DNA of 64,000 nt, taken from assembly GCA_000611775.1 (NCBI GenBank), contig KK106981.1, positions 10,319,183 to 10,383,182 of the forward strand, read 5' to 3'. This document shows, piece by piece, positions 20,904 to 33,548 of this stretch. This DNA is from Umbilicaria muhlenbergii (lineage: Eukaryota > Ascomycota > Lecanoromycetes > Umbilicariales > Umbilicariaceae). Both the position numbers and the translations under genes were made by a program. The stretch's first letter is position 1. Every line of letters begins with the position of its first letter. The notes below the pieces were generated by a model. The model was not told the DNA's origin, did no database searches, and worked only from the letters and a program-made list of their open reading frames with translations.

Positions 20904-22519
20904 CTGCTCACTCAGGTCGTCGATACCTGTTCGATGCTTTTGACCTGTGCAAGCCAGGGTGTTGTCGGTGTCACAACGATCTCGAGTCCTCGATGGTGGA
21001 TCACCAAGGACGGGAACGTGGGGAGATCTATACTCGACCGCTTCGAATCAGTGACTGCATCTCGCACGAGCGTGACGGGGTGGTACGAGAGCTGGGCCGG
21101 GAACATACCAAGGAAGTCGAGGCTACGAGGACGCGACGGTACGACAGTGGCTTGACCAAGGCGGGCGTAACGTGCGATTCCCGAGATACTATCGATCCAG
21201 GGTTTATTTTGATCTTGGACGAGTGAACGGACTTTCCAAATAGGTAGACGTAGATATCCGGTCCCGTCTGCTGAGGCTCTGAGCGTCAGACCGCGGACTG
21301 CTGAAGCTTGTTCCTGACGGGATGCTCTGGTTCGTGATGGTAGATAAGCTCGAGGCTCGGGGTTGTCGACCGGATGCAGATCGCCGGAACAGCTTGGAAT
21401 CCCGATACTGGTTGGTCGGAGTGTTTCCAGCAACTGATCCTGGCGATGCAGCGGAGCTTTAAACAGAGAAGAGAGAAGGTGAGCGGTGGCAGCGGTGCAG
21501 GAGGGTCGAGCAGGATGTCCGAGGCAGGATGTACAATGTATGGAATTGGGGAGAGCTGTCGGAGCGTCGATCCCTTTGTTAAGCTTGTTCACGGTTGGCG
21601 CAATTAGAGGGCACCGACCAGGCGGGATGGCGGTCGCAAGGGCTGGACGCGAGCCTCTCGCGAAGAGGGCAGAGGCCGGTGTGGGAGGGGGGGGGAAGGG
21701 GTGGACCGTGGGAGAGATGGCCGTCCCAGGCGTGCGTGTTGGTGACAGTGAATGAGGGTGGATGGGGTGCGCCTGGCGTGCGCCTGGGGTACCGTGGCCA
21801 GATTCGATTGGCAATAAATGCACCGCCCGACGATATTGTTACTTTACCGAAAGAGTCTTCATGCCCATGCGAACTATCCCGGGAGCCATGCGACGGAATG
21901 GTGGATGGGGTCGGGGTTGGACACCGCGCACCTCACGGGGGGGGAGATCTCAATGATGGGGAGTCGAGTCAAGGCCGGCCGCTGGGACGAGGGAGGGAGA
22001 AGAGTGGATGACTGGACGACTGCCTGGACTGGATGCAGTAGTGGGCACGACTGTCGCTGTTCGACCGTCGACCGTCACGGCCGGCTGCGGACGATCTTTT
22101 GGGGCGGGCCGGTGATGGTAGTTGGACGCCTAGTGCGGTCCTCCTATCCGGATCGACTCGAGTGAGTCAGGTAAGGTGGCCAGGGAGGAAAGGCCCGGTT
22201 CGCTACGACAGCTCCACACCGACAGCAGGCCTACGAGTCGTATCGTGCCGGACACGACTACGAGAGTGCGAGACTACGACACGATGCGAGTAAGGTGACT
22301 ACCGTGGTCGTGGTCTTGGCCCTCTCCGACACGATTGATCAGCTTGATGACAAGGGAGTGTGGCTCGAATAGCGCGAGAGTCTGGTCCGCACCAAAACGA
22401 GGCCTTGGACGAGTTTGGATGTCAAGCTTTGGGGCACTCTGGTGAGGATGCTGAGGCACGATGGGCATGGATCTGAGAGGTCGACATGGTTCGCGAGCAT
22501 GGAGTGTGGGTATGGGCAT

Positions 22520-22585
22520 GGCCACGGACAAGGACAAGGAACATGGACAAGGACATAGACAAGGACATGGACATGGACCCCGCCG
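22520..22585 (+). repeat. (GGACAA/GGACAT)n minisatellite
   Basis: Hexamer-like GGACAA and GGACAT units repeat about ten times between 22520 and 22585. A very similar stretch is seen near 47180. Confidence 0.75.
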
Positions 22586-23407
22586 GTACGAGTTGTGATG
22601 ATTGCAAAAGTGTGAAGCGAAAGCATGCGCGCAGGGGTCCGTCAAGCTTCGAGGCGATCCCGACCTTTGCGACTCTCTCATCCCATCCCATGCCATGCCC
22701 AGCCCATGCCCATCCTCATGATCCTCCTCCGATAAAGTACGAGGGCACGAGTCGTGCGCATTATTGGTCAGTGCGGCACAGAATTCCAGTAACGAGTGCA
22801 GCGCTTCAGTTGGAACGGGGAACTGGCCCAAGCGGAGTGTTGAACTTGCCCGATGCAGAGGCCGACCTTAGTCCCAGTCCGTGGCCTTGTCCATTTTTCT
22901 CATTGACCCTTTCTTCAGGTGCCCGTTGACTCTGCACCTCGCTTGCATCGCAGCTGAGAGAGCTGATCGATCCGTCATCATGCAGTCCAATCCTTCGAGT
23001 CGGTGTAACGCAAGGGATGCCTTCAGGGCGAAACCTGCTGCTCGTCGGAACGGTTCCATGGACAATACACGATACACAATGCGCATTACACATGACCGGC
23101 AGCGGTGATTTGTCCCAGCAAGACGAGCACGAGGGGTCGTCCTTCGCCCTCAAGGGATTTGGGTTTTTGGGGATTTGGGGCACACCGGGCGCGTCCGGCG
23201 TGGGCCATGGCTGAAGAGGCTGCGGGACGGCTTGGGGAGATTCAGCACCGAAGAAGCGGGCGTGATCTTCCCGACTTCGATCCTGATCCGAATGTGCGGT
23301 AAGAGGACGCGATGGGCAGGGGCAGGAACGAGACGGGCGCACACGGCTTCAGACGGCGTCTGGACGGCCTTGTCCCTGGTGTGGCTCCGCTCCATCTGAC
23401 GCTTTTC

Positions 23408-23498
23408 TTTCTTCTCTCTTCTCTCTTCTCTCTTCTCTCTTCTCTCTTCTCTCTTCTCTCTTCTCTCTTCTCTCTTCTCTCTTCTCTCTTCTCTCTTC
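23408..23498 (+). repeat. heptanucleotide microsatellite (TTCTCTC)n
   Basis: About 12-13 near-perfect copies of TTCTCTC (GAGAGAA on the other strand). It makes long Arg/Glu/Lys frames on the minus strand that are not genes. Confidence 0.95.
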
Positions 23499-25547
23499 CA
23501 GCTTCTCTTTTCTCTGTTCTCATTCGGCCCGGGCGCCGTCGAGGCGTGACACCACGACCCCGATTCGGCCTCGCTTGGCTTTGACTTTGACACGCGCAGG
23601 GATGGCCAACCGAACACAGTCCAGGCGAGTCTGAATGGCCCCACAGTGCGACGAGAGCGTCAGAGACAGCCTTCCCTGCATTCTCGCTTCCAGCCCTGCT
23701 TGGCAGCCTCGATTGCTTGGCAGCCTTCGCCCATTCCTAATCCCCTTTCTCTAAGATAGAAGATTTCCCTCAACTATCCGTGAAGGCGCCGAGCACTTGT
23801 CCGACCGCCTACTCGTAATCATGATCCGACACCATATCTCAAACATCACCACCCTATTGATGCTCTTCTATCAAACCTTAAGAAAGTACTCGCATCTATC
23901 GCGGGAAAAGTGCCAAAACAATTTGTAATCTTGGCAGTCTTCATCCTTTTGGAGCGGGCACGAGGCCCTTTGAGACATTGGTCTTTTGCCGTCGCCATCG
24001 CCATCTTCTGTGCCTCCTGTCTGACCGCTTCACGTCTCACCAACACGGTATGTTTGTGTAGCCACGGCATCCAGACGGAGGCAGATCTTTGACCTGTCGC
24101 GTACCCAGCCTGGCACCTCCGCCGGACGTAGCCTCGTCGATTGACGCTTCGAGTGTTGGCACTAAGGCAAGCTTTTCACGTGGCAGCCTGCCTGCAGTCA
24201 GTCCTGCATCAGATCTGTCCCCTCTGCCTTTCTCGTCGTGGGTCCTGGCACGTCCAGTGCGACACAGCAGGCGGGCCAGCGTTCTTTATCACTTGGAGGC
24301 GCCAATCCCCAAAGGCGTCCCAACGGGCTTCTCGATCGCTTAGGGAGCTGGGACCCCGAACCGGGCTCGTGTAACACTCCGGCCATGCCTCCGCCAGCTT
24401 TTCCGACGGTCTCGGGCCTGGCTCCTACAGGCTCCTCGTACTCCGTCCAGGCTACAGGCGACGGGCGACAGGCTTCAGGCGACTTGTGCGCGCGAGTTGT
24501 GCCAAAGCCGGGCCGAAGCTGTCCGTTCCAAGGAAGCGGTTCCAGGCCTGCAGGATCACGATGCAAACGCCACCTCACATGGCGCAACCGGGGTGGGGCG
24601 CCAAGCACTGCCGTGGTTGCGCCGGCTGCAGGATTCCATTGGCCGGGCGCACTTTGGTCGTGCCGTGCCTCCTTTCAGGCATGTACTCGCGGCACATCGT
24701 CCACCTTTCGCGCCTGGGGCACTTTTGGCACGCGTAAACGAGGGCGAGGCATGCGCCATGGCTTCACCGGCACCCACCTGAACCTGGCCGAGAACCTGGC
24801 ATGAAGATAACGACTCACATGATGAAACATTGAAAGAGCGATTTTCACGATGCCAGATGGTGGTAAGGAGTAGCAGACGCTTGGGCGGGGGAACGATTCA
24901 ATAACTCCAAGCATTCCCCGGTTCCCAATCCATCCTACCGCAGGCCACGCTCCCAATCACACGGCCGGCATAGCGAGCGCGCGAATTCCAAAATAGCTAA
25001 AGAGGGTCTGGCCCACGATCGATCGGGCGCCGAGGGTCCTCCAACAGAAGCATAGACCACCGCCTTCTGCTGGATGCATGGCCCAAACAGGCTACCGCCG
25101 TCACTCACTATCACCGTCCAATCACTGCTCTCGGTGCTACCTCGGCGACGCCGATGCTTCATGCAGCTCTCCTCCTCCACTCGACTGCCGACGTCGAAGC
25201 CAAGGAACATGCACGAAGACACGCACAAACACAGACGACTTGTGACTCTGCTGCCAGACGAGCCTGAAACCCAAGTCTGGACTCCTAAACATCCCTTTTC
25301 GAGACACCGTCTCAGACCCTTCTTTCTGCCTCTTCACTTAGTCACCGCGCCCGGTCTGAGCCTTGTTCCACGCCACTCCCCCCCCTCGGAGCTTGGGGGC
25401 CGATCTCCCTTGCATAATGGACTTGGCCTTGCGATCTTCAGATCTTCAGCCTCATGTCAGAATCAGATAGAGTCCCGGCCCAGCAGCTGCACGCATCAAG
25501 ATAGGCCTGCCTGGGCCGACGACTCCATATGCACGGATACGAACGAC

Positions 25548-25652
25548 AGATCCACGGAGACGGACGGTAGATCCACAGAAGCAGGTGTCAGATCCACGGA
25601 GACGGATGCTAGATCCACGGACGAGGATGTCAGATCCACCGAGACGAACTAT
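25548..25652 (+). repeat. 21-bp minisatellite, five units
   Basis: Five consecutive 21-base units, each beginning AGATCCAC. The period is divisible by three, so a + strand frame reads a 7-residue RSTETDA-like repeat; that frame has no other coding support. Confidence 0.9.
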
Positions 25653-26691
25653 GCCATACGGGGGCAGCATCTGTACGTGCCAGCGATGCCCTAACGACCG
25701 CCACACCGCACAGCCTATCGTGTCGCTTGCCCCCACTGTCCCTATCTATGGTTACGTACTCTCCCTACCCGCAAGCCTCTCTTGTCGAGGACGTCCGCCC
25801 CCAAGGGTCTTTACTCATTCACCCAAGCCTCCGTCGAGCATGCCAGGGTCTGAGCAAATGTTTTCAGCATCCCGCACACCATCGAACACCATTGATCGCT
25901 CCTCCACCACGTCCCCCAAGTTCCTTCCCACCAGCCTCAACCCGTACCTTACCGTCGGTATCCCTCTTTGCCTCAACCGCCCCCAATCCTGACAAATCCC
26001 CCAGCCCGCCATCCTGCATCATCGAAACGTCCACCCCTGGTTCCAATCTGCAGTTCCAACCCCCCCACGCACCCGTTCCCCCACAGCCCTATCCATCTCC
26101 ATCTCCATCTCCATCCCCCCACGCCTCATCTGAGATCCGAATCTTCGGAATCCTCTCTCTGCTTTCCTCATCCCAACCTCCGACCCTACTACCCTCCATC
26201 CACCTCTTCTTTTTCGCTCCCCCACCTGCACCGCTCGTCCATTCTCATCCATCTATCTCACCTTCCCCCTCAAACTCAACCTCACCCGCCCCCACTTCCC
26301 CCCTTTCCCACTTCCCACTCGCAGCATCCCAGCATCCCTCCCCCCGGCTCCGGCTAGATCGATCCGCCTTCCCCCCCCCGGACTCATCTGCCACAGCCTC
26401 CATGCATCATGCACTCGGCCCCCAGGTCCCAGTCGCAGACCCAGTCCCAAGGGCCGGAAGATTGGACCAATGCGTCCGATTCGGTTCCGGGACTTGCATC
26501 GACGAGAACGACGCCGGCTGGGCTGGCTGGAGATGTCCTCCCATGGATGGTGCCTGCGGCCAGAGGGGGACGCAGCCCTTCGCCCCGGTTTTCGGGGGTG
26601 GGGGGTCTGTCTTCTAGATGGGTCGGTCGCGGGGTTTGCTGCTTTGGTGGGTGAGGGTGGTGGTGGAGCTGTGGGGGGGATGGATGAGGTG

Positions 26692-26755
26692 GGATGGTAG
26701 GGTATGGTAGGGTAGGGTATGGTAGGGCAGGGATGGTATGGTTTGGTACGATAGG
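26692..26755 (+). repeat. GGTATGGTAGGG-type minisatellite
   Basis: Short G/T/A units (GGTATGGTA, GGGTAGGGTATGGTA) repeat for about 60 bases. A separate GTAGTGGTAGTTGTA array follows at about 26828-26872 and an AG dinucleotide run near 26910-26925. Confidence 0.75.
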
Positions 26756-27330
26756 GAGGGCATGGTCTGGGTAGGGGCATGGGAGTGAGTGAGTGAGTGG
26801 AGTGGAAGGGTCGTGGGGGGATGCTTGTAGTGGTAGTGGTAGTTGTAATTGTAGTTGTAGCCGTAGTCGTAATGTCAGTCTTAGCCTTAGCATCTAGACG
26901 ATCGACACAGAGAGAGAGAGAGAGGGCATGAATCAAAGACGCAGTCACAATCATCATCACCAATCGCTATCACTCACCGTCGCGTCCCCACACGTAACCA
27001 AAACCAAAATTAACTCATCCCGTTCAACTCCCCTTCAATTTTCCTTTCCGTTCTAAAAGACCGTTCCAATAAATCAAAGCCAACCGCAACCTCAACCCCT
27101 GCCCCTTTTCCCCTCCCCTCCCACGTTCGTAATGAAAAACACAAATCCAAATTCCAACCCCGACCCAACTCCTGCATAGCTTTTTCCAAACCCCGTAGAC
27201 TGAGAGCGCGCGCCACAACGCCCGAAAGCACTTTTCCGTTTCCTCCCTCCCCTTCCCTCCCCTCCCCACCCCCCTTCCACATCCCCTCCACCCTCCCTCT
27301 CCGTCTCAGGCTCCGCGCCCAACAAACGAC

Positions 27331-30300
27331 CTACGCACCCACCACCTCTGCGCCCAACACCCGCGCCAACGCCTCCGCCAGCGCCCGCCATTCCATCGCC
27401 GCCACCGCTTTGATGGTCAGATGGCCCGGTCCAGACCCCGTCCCGCTTGCTTTTCCCTTGCCGCTTCCTTTGCTGGTTCCGTTGCCGCTTCCTTTTCCAG
27501 TGCCCTTCCCGCCGACGCTTGCTTTTCCGTTCCCGGGGGGAGTGGTACTTGTGTCGTCCGCTGAAGACTCGAGATCGACGGCGAAGGCGCCGAAGGGCGA
27601 GTCGGCGGCACCGAGGGGCGGGAGGAGCGATCGAGCGCGTGAGGGGTTGAGGGTGGTGGATGAGGTGGGGGTGGGGGAGGTGGTGGAGGCGGAGGCGGAG
27701 GCGGAGGTGGCGAGGAGGGAGGCGTAGAACTGTTGGGGAAGGGGGGTTAGTTAGGGTTTAGAGGGGATTTGGAGGGGGGGTGGAGTGAAGGGAGGGTTGA
27801 TGGGGGGAGGGGAGGGGGTGAAGGGGGAGGGAGGGAGGGAGGAAGAGGAGGTGAAAGGAATGTAGGAACCGAGGGAAGAAGAAAGGGAGCGGTGAAAGGT
27901 AGGAAAGAGCAATTGGGGATGTGAAGTTCGAGAGGCTTTGGAGAAACGACAGCGAAAATGGGTCGAGCGTGCTAGAATTAAGGCGAAAGAGCGTAGACGT
28001 TAAGAAAGTAGAGTAGGATGAAGAAGAAGAGAGGGGGGTGTAGTATATAAGATGCGAACGTATGTGCAAAGGTTGAATAACGCAGACATGCAGCAACCAC
28101 AAGCATGAAGTCAAACCCTCCTGCAACCACTACAAAACCTAGTGCTATATAAACACCAAGACAATCTAAATCATATAAACAATAGACTCACCTCAACCAC
28201 ATCCTCATCAACCCCTTCCCCCCTCCCCAACACCTCAAAAGGCCACCACTTCGCCAACGGACTAACCCTCACCCCGACCGCCGCCCACTCGCTCACATGC
28301 AACAATTCGCTCCGCTGCCTCTCGCTGAACCCCGGTGCATTGAGTCCCGCATACAGTAAGTCTGTGAGTAGGGATTCGGTGAGGCCGGCAATACCACCGC
28401 CGGAGCTGTGTTCGGCGTGCTTGAGGTGGCGGACTAGGGCGGCGAGGAGGTCGTGTGTGGCAGTGAAGAGTTTGGTGCGGTCGGAGAGGGTGTAGTTTGT
28501 GATGCTCCACCAGGGGAACTGTGGGATGAAGTTGTCAGTGTGAGAAGCGAAGAAGGGGGAGGTGGGTAGGGAGGTGAACAAGGAGTGGGTGAGAGGTGGA
28601 TGAGGAGGTGGGTAAGGAAGTGGATGAGGGTAAACAGAGAGAACAGGAAGGTAAGCGTACCTTGTAAAGCGTACTTATCATGCACTCGTACGTGCGTTGC
28701 GGACACTTCATGCTGTAGGGTGACTGCGGCGAGGTGGTGTATTAGCGTATTCTTGAGGGGGACAAACCTGTATGGCAGCGAACAAGAAGAGCACGAAGCT
28801 AGACATATATTATCAAGCACGCAATGACTTGAAGTGATGCTTGTGTTCATGTCGACGGGGTGGGAACAGTACCCTAAACTGGCGATGGGCTGCATATGTA
28901 CTGCCAATGATGCCAAATCACAATCCTTGTTGAAGAGCCAGGTTGAATCACAAACAAGATATACGAAGTACACATTATAGAAACTGCAAAAGCACGCAGG
29001 AAGAGGTGCACAGAGTGCCGCTATTGACCGCAATGCCACCGAAAGAGGACCGTGATCGAGACACAACAGAAGAGCAACATTAGGACTCACGCGATGTGGC
29101 TGCTCAGCATGCTTGACCATCATGACTAATTCCTCTCCAGTAATAAAGCTCCTGAAGCCGGAATTGTATGGCTCATCATTCCTAACAATCTTTGGATCTC
29201 CGCCCGGCCAGGATACATTCTTCGCCTTCGGAAACAACTCTTTCATCAGAGCATCTTGCGTACTCATCTCCATCTCCACATAACGATCACCCAAGCGAGG
29301 GTGTCGACCATCGTCGCAGGTCCTCCGGTGCTTATTTACAACAGCCTGTGCATCGCCAGAAGAAAAGAATTCAACAAAGCAATCCATGGTCTTTGCAGTG
29401 GCCCGGTCCATGATGATGTGAACTGCGCACCCGAGGTCTGGGGTGATGATCTTAGCATTGCGGCCGAGATGCGCCAGTATTTCGGCCTTGGTGACTGTGT
29501 AAGGGATCTATTGCACGTCAGCGTCTAATAATATGAGCAACCGGAATGTACTCCCATGGCACTCCTCAGATCACCGAGGAGCCCATGAGGACCTGGAGAA
29601 TGAGCAGGAACAAGCGGTCTCGAATACCTCAGTGGCCGAATTGATTACGACTAGAATATGATACAAGTGTTATACAAAAGCAGACTCGTGCAACAGCCAA
29701 GTAACTAATTTCTACTTACATTGCCAACGCGGAGTACGCCCCACTCCGCTGGCTTTGCCTCTCTGGCAGTCTCCCCAAACGGCAGATTCGCCGGATTCGT
29801 CGCCGTTTCGTAAGCAGGTTGACCATTGCGCGTCAATTCTTGAAGCCTCACACTAGCCCCCCCAACACTCCTAGGGTACATTGTGTCAGTCCCCGGCTGA
29901 TAAGGAAGCACTGGTAGTGTCGAGACCACGGCACCTTGCCTGGCTGGAGCCGGCTTATTAGGGACTGGCGCACTATGGCGTCCCACCTGGTGAGCGTCCG
30001 ATCCGTACCGTTCCATCCACGTTGGGTCACCAGAAGTCCGTGTTGGAGCCTCTGCAGAAGGAAAGCTGGTGGAAGGTGCAGACCAGAAGTGCGGAGGTAA
30101 CGCCTGGAATCGGGGATCGAGGTGGAGGTGGGACGGCAAGGATTGCGGACCGTAGTTAAGTGGCATGTTGTAAGATTGATATTGCTGGGGAAAAGCGGGT
30201 CCTTGTGGAAAGCGGTGATGATTAAGCAGCGGAGCGAACTGCTGTGGAGTGGACTGTTGCGGAGGGAACTGCTGTGGAGCGAATTGCAACTGTTGCTGAG

Positions 30301-33300
30301 CGAACGGCGGCGGCGGAATGCCTTGATACCCTTGTGCCATTGCTTGCTCAAATTGATTTGGCTGAGGAGCACCAGAAGCATTATAGTTTGTCAGATGCTG
30401 CGGTGGATAAGCATGCGGATTACCATAGAAGTGCATCGGTTGTGGTTGGAATCGCTGTGGCTGTGGCTGGAATGACTGCGGTTGAAACTGCGGGTAAGGA
30501 GGCTGCTGTGGCAGCATAGGCGGAGGCAACATCGTACTGGGATCGTATGCTTGCCATTGCACCTGACCGTTTGAATCGAAGACCGGATGGTACAACTGGT
30601 TAGGCTGTGGAGTAAAAGTTTGCGTATCTGCTGGTCCAGCTTGACTTCCAAGAGTTGTAGACTGTGGCTCCGCCCTAGCAAGCCTTGAGGCGACTTTTCG
30701 TACTGTAGCCACAGAAGAGTCTGCTCCTTCCACACCGTATATGTTCTGGCTATGATTTGTTAGAGCATGCTTGAGAGCAGTCCTGCCTGGACGTGTTGAT
30801 GGGACACCGGGCGATGATGTAGCTAATGTACTTGAAGCACGAAACGCAGGCTTCGATTCGTACGCATCAGGCTGCGTAATGAATAGAGGTCTGAAGTACG
30901 GATCGGGCAGGTGCTCCTCCTTCAAGACTGACTTCTCGGTTAGACTCAAATCTTGCTCTAGATTTTCCAGTGTCGAAGGGTAAAATGTCTTTCCGGCGTC
31001 CAGACGTATTCCGCCTTCGGCTTCGTCAGATGATACTTCGCTCTTTGCGACGTGAGCACGGCTAGGAGCAACAGAGAGCGATGCGAGTCGTTCCTCCGCA
31101 CGCTTGAGCATTATTGCTCCGCTGAAACCCTGATTACAGACATCCGCCTGGCGTCCATCAGGAACAGGGCTCGCTTCGTCACCAGCAATTGAATTTTCAG
31201 GGGTCCGTACAATCGTGTCGTCTGCAATACGTGTCCTAATACACATCAGCACCATGGCAAGAACATGGCACCTCTTCCAAAAAAACTTACTTATCTGGAC
31301 TGGAGCTAATGGTAGTGGCACTTTGGAAATTAGACCTCCCTTCAGCGGTAGCATAATCACGCTGCTCTTCGTTATCTTCTGGATTGCAATAACCTCCACC
31401 ACTGCTCAGGAAGTCCTTGAGGTACTGAGAGTCTCTGACTTCTGCCACGATTCTAAGAGCTTCCCTGAGTTCGTCAATCTGTGAAGGCGAAGAAAACCCA
31501 GAGCGGAAGTAGGTAATAAGAACTGTGCAATCATCGAGAGTCTGGTCATGAATTCCAAGGCGAGAGTATGCCTGTCCTACAGCGATGGCATGTCTTCTGT
31601 TCAAGTGCTGATTTAGACCCTTAAGTTGCCTGCCACTTTCAGATGCCAACTCCTCATGTTGTCTACTGCCCTCCGAAGATGATTCAAATAATTGCAGAGC
31701 TTTGAACCTACTTTCCCGACGCTCTGGCGCTATGATACTAGGTTGAGCCTCCTCTGCAGACGCTTCGGTGTTTTCTTGCTGCTCTGGTGTCATATCACCT
31801 GGAGAGATAGTTAACCGCGAAGTGCGACGAGTAGCTAAGTTCCACACGTCCTCAGTCTGCCTCAGCCAGCGTTCATCGAAGCCGCTTGGGTTAGCACGCC
31901 GGAGATCTCTCTGTTGCGAATGTACTTCGGAGTGCGTTGGGTTGAGGTTGTCTTCGACTTCTGCATTGTGCGGATAAGGGCTGAGAAGCGTAGGAGTAGT
32001 TTTTGGGACCAGCTGATCGACCGGCCTCTGAGGAAATTTGGGGAACGCGCGTTGGATAGCATTGGCAACATTCAAAGGCTTCAGAATGCTATCGGCCCCT
32101 CCTCGAGGGATGGTAGAGTTAGCCTCTGGATTAGTAAGGTTTAGCTCAATACCGGAATCCCGAGCCGTAGACGTGGGCTGCCGAGCAGAATTTCCAGCAG
32201 ATTGAAGCTCCGAGTACAGCGGAGGACTCTGGAACGCCTCTTGGTTACCATAATTGCCAGCTCCTGGGTGAGTTCCAGAATGATAGCCTCCTGCTGCCTC
32301 AGCGATAGGAGTATACTGTAGAGTAAGACATTGTCGATCGTTGACAGAATTACCTGCGGAGGAGGAGGCATGAGCGCCATAACTCCCTCCGAACTGGTAA
32401 TTGGCGCTCTGCTGCTGATAATGGTGGGGCCCATGAGGGTATGCATGGTGATATGAAGGGTCTAGATCCCCAGATGTCGCCTGGGAACCAGGGCTATTCA
32501 ACGACTCTGTCGCCGAGGACCGTTGGGGACTAGAGTAGATGTTTGCTGACAGCATATCACCCTGCCTCGGTAAATTCTGTGGATCCCGTGGGAAGAACTG
32601 AGCACCGTAACCTTGGCGAGAATCTGGATTGATTGAGTTTAGTGCCTGAGCGGATTGAGACCAAGGCCCAGAGCCATATGCCTGGGGAGTATCCAGAGGA
32701 TGAAAGCTTGGATGGCCGTGTTGTGCAGATGTTCCACCCTCAAGCTCACTTGGAGATGTGTAATTGATCTAGAAAAGCAAGGCATTAGCGCCCTTAGGAG
32801 ACATGGGCCAAAAAGTATTACCTGGGGATACATTGTCAAACCTGGGTGTGGAACTGCCGGTGATGGGAGCGCTGTTTGAAAAGGACTGTCTTCAGGAGGC
32901 ATGAAAGTGTTGGGCGGTGGATAGAAAGGACTGTCTGTTCTACCGGGGGTAGTGTTGGAGATGTTTGCCTGGTGCAGAAGTGCCGCGAGCGGATTTGGCT
33001 GCGTCTCGCCTGGGACCGGAGACCAATGATCCAGTCGCGGATGAAACCTCGATATCGAATCTGCGTCGAGGCCTTCAGCGCCGTGTCGCGCCTCTTGAGA
33101 CCACCTCTGCAGATTCGGTGCGCTCATCCACTTGGCTAGTTGGGACAAAGGCAGGGTTAGTAAGGCCTGATCTCGAGTCAGGTGAAGGAGAGACGAGGAG
33201 CGTGTTAAGAAGCTGTGAGAAGATATTTTGATGCTTGAAATGGGTACCGGAGATGACCCAACATCTCCCATTGAACACTCTCTGAGAGGGTGATAACGAG

Positions 33301-33548
33301 AGGAGGAGAGGAGATACTAACTTGCAGTTCTCTTCAGCAGTGACAAACTCGAATATCTGGTGTTCCGTGATAGAGTATCTGCGCAATGCAAGCAGAATAC
33401 TTGAGAGGCCCTCACCAATGTTGGAGATGGTAATGTTGCGACCCTGGAGGCCGTTGTGACGTGGATTTGACGCCACAAAAAGGATCCCCAGCAATGAACG
33501 ACTAGGTGAAGGTCTTTCTAACTGTGCAGAGGCAACCGAGAAGAGCAC
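27331..33548 (-). CDS. large RRM-type RNA-binding protein, multi-exon
   Basis: Exons that join in frame, in transcript order: about 33548-33320 (5' part, start not found), 33135-32822, 32768-31291, 31235-29720, 29507-29091, 28723-28661, 28518-28192 and 27729-27331, about 1570 residues in all. The N-terminal piece has a small folded-looking segment (GRNITISNIGEG..., LLALRRYSI..., IFEFVTAEEN) resembling an RRM-like beta-alpha unit. A long disordered region with Pro/Gln-rich repeats (FQPQ, QQFAPQ) follows. A clear RRM starts at WGVLRVGNIPYTVTK and ends at RYVEMEMS, and a second RRM-like unit (FRSFITGEELVMMVK...YECMISTLYKFPWW) is spread over three exons. The C-terminus is helical with a Gly/Lys/Ser-rich linker. 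Two introns are unusually long (462 and 367 bp). The junction between the first two exons is unsettled: the best frames need a GC donor or a weak gtatct donor. Role: probably mRNA processing or translation control; I cannot name an orthologue. Confidence 0.8.

Larger units (their letters stand above)
20904..27330. other. 6.4-kb non-coding region upstream of the C2H2 gene, repeat-rich
   Basis: This should hold the missing 5' exon, a leader and the promoter of the C2H2 gene, plus the 3' flank of the RRM gene. A 900-base open frame on the minus strand (20912-21823) starts at GTG and reads as Arg/Pro/Thr-rich noise, though its far end could supply exon 1. Several long frames in 22-27 kb overlap on both strands and track simple repeats rather than domains. 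No gene is supported. Confidence 0.5.

Noticed and set aside
20912-21823. 303-codon minus-strand frame upstream of the C2H2 gene
   Set aside because: Starts at GTG, looks like translated leader DNA, no recognisable motif. Part of it may supply the missing first exon, but I could not show this.
25074-25694. 206-codon + frame with a 7-residue repeat
   Set aside because: The repeat is a by-product of a 21-bp minisatellite; the rest has no coding features.
22274-26963. Many 100-300 codon frames on both strands
   Set aside because: They follow microsatellites and C-rich tracts, overlap one another, and lack splice structure or domains.
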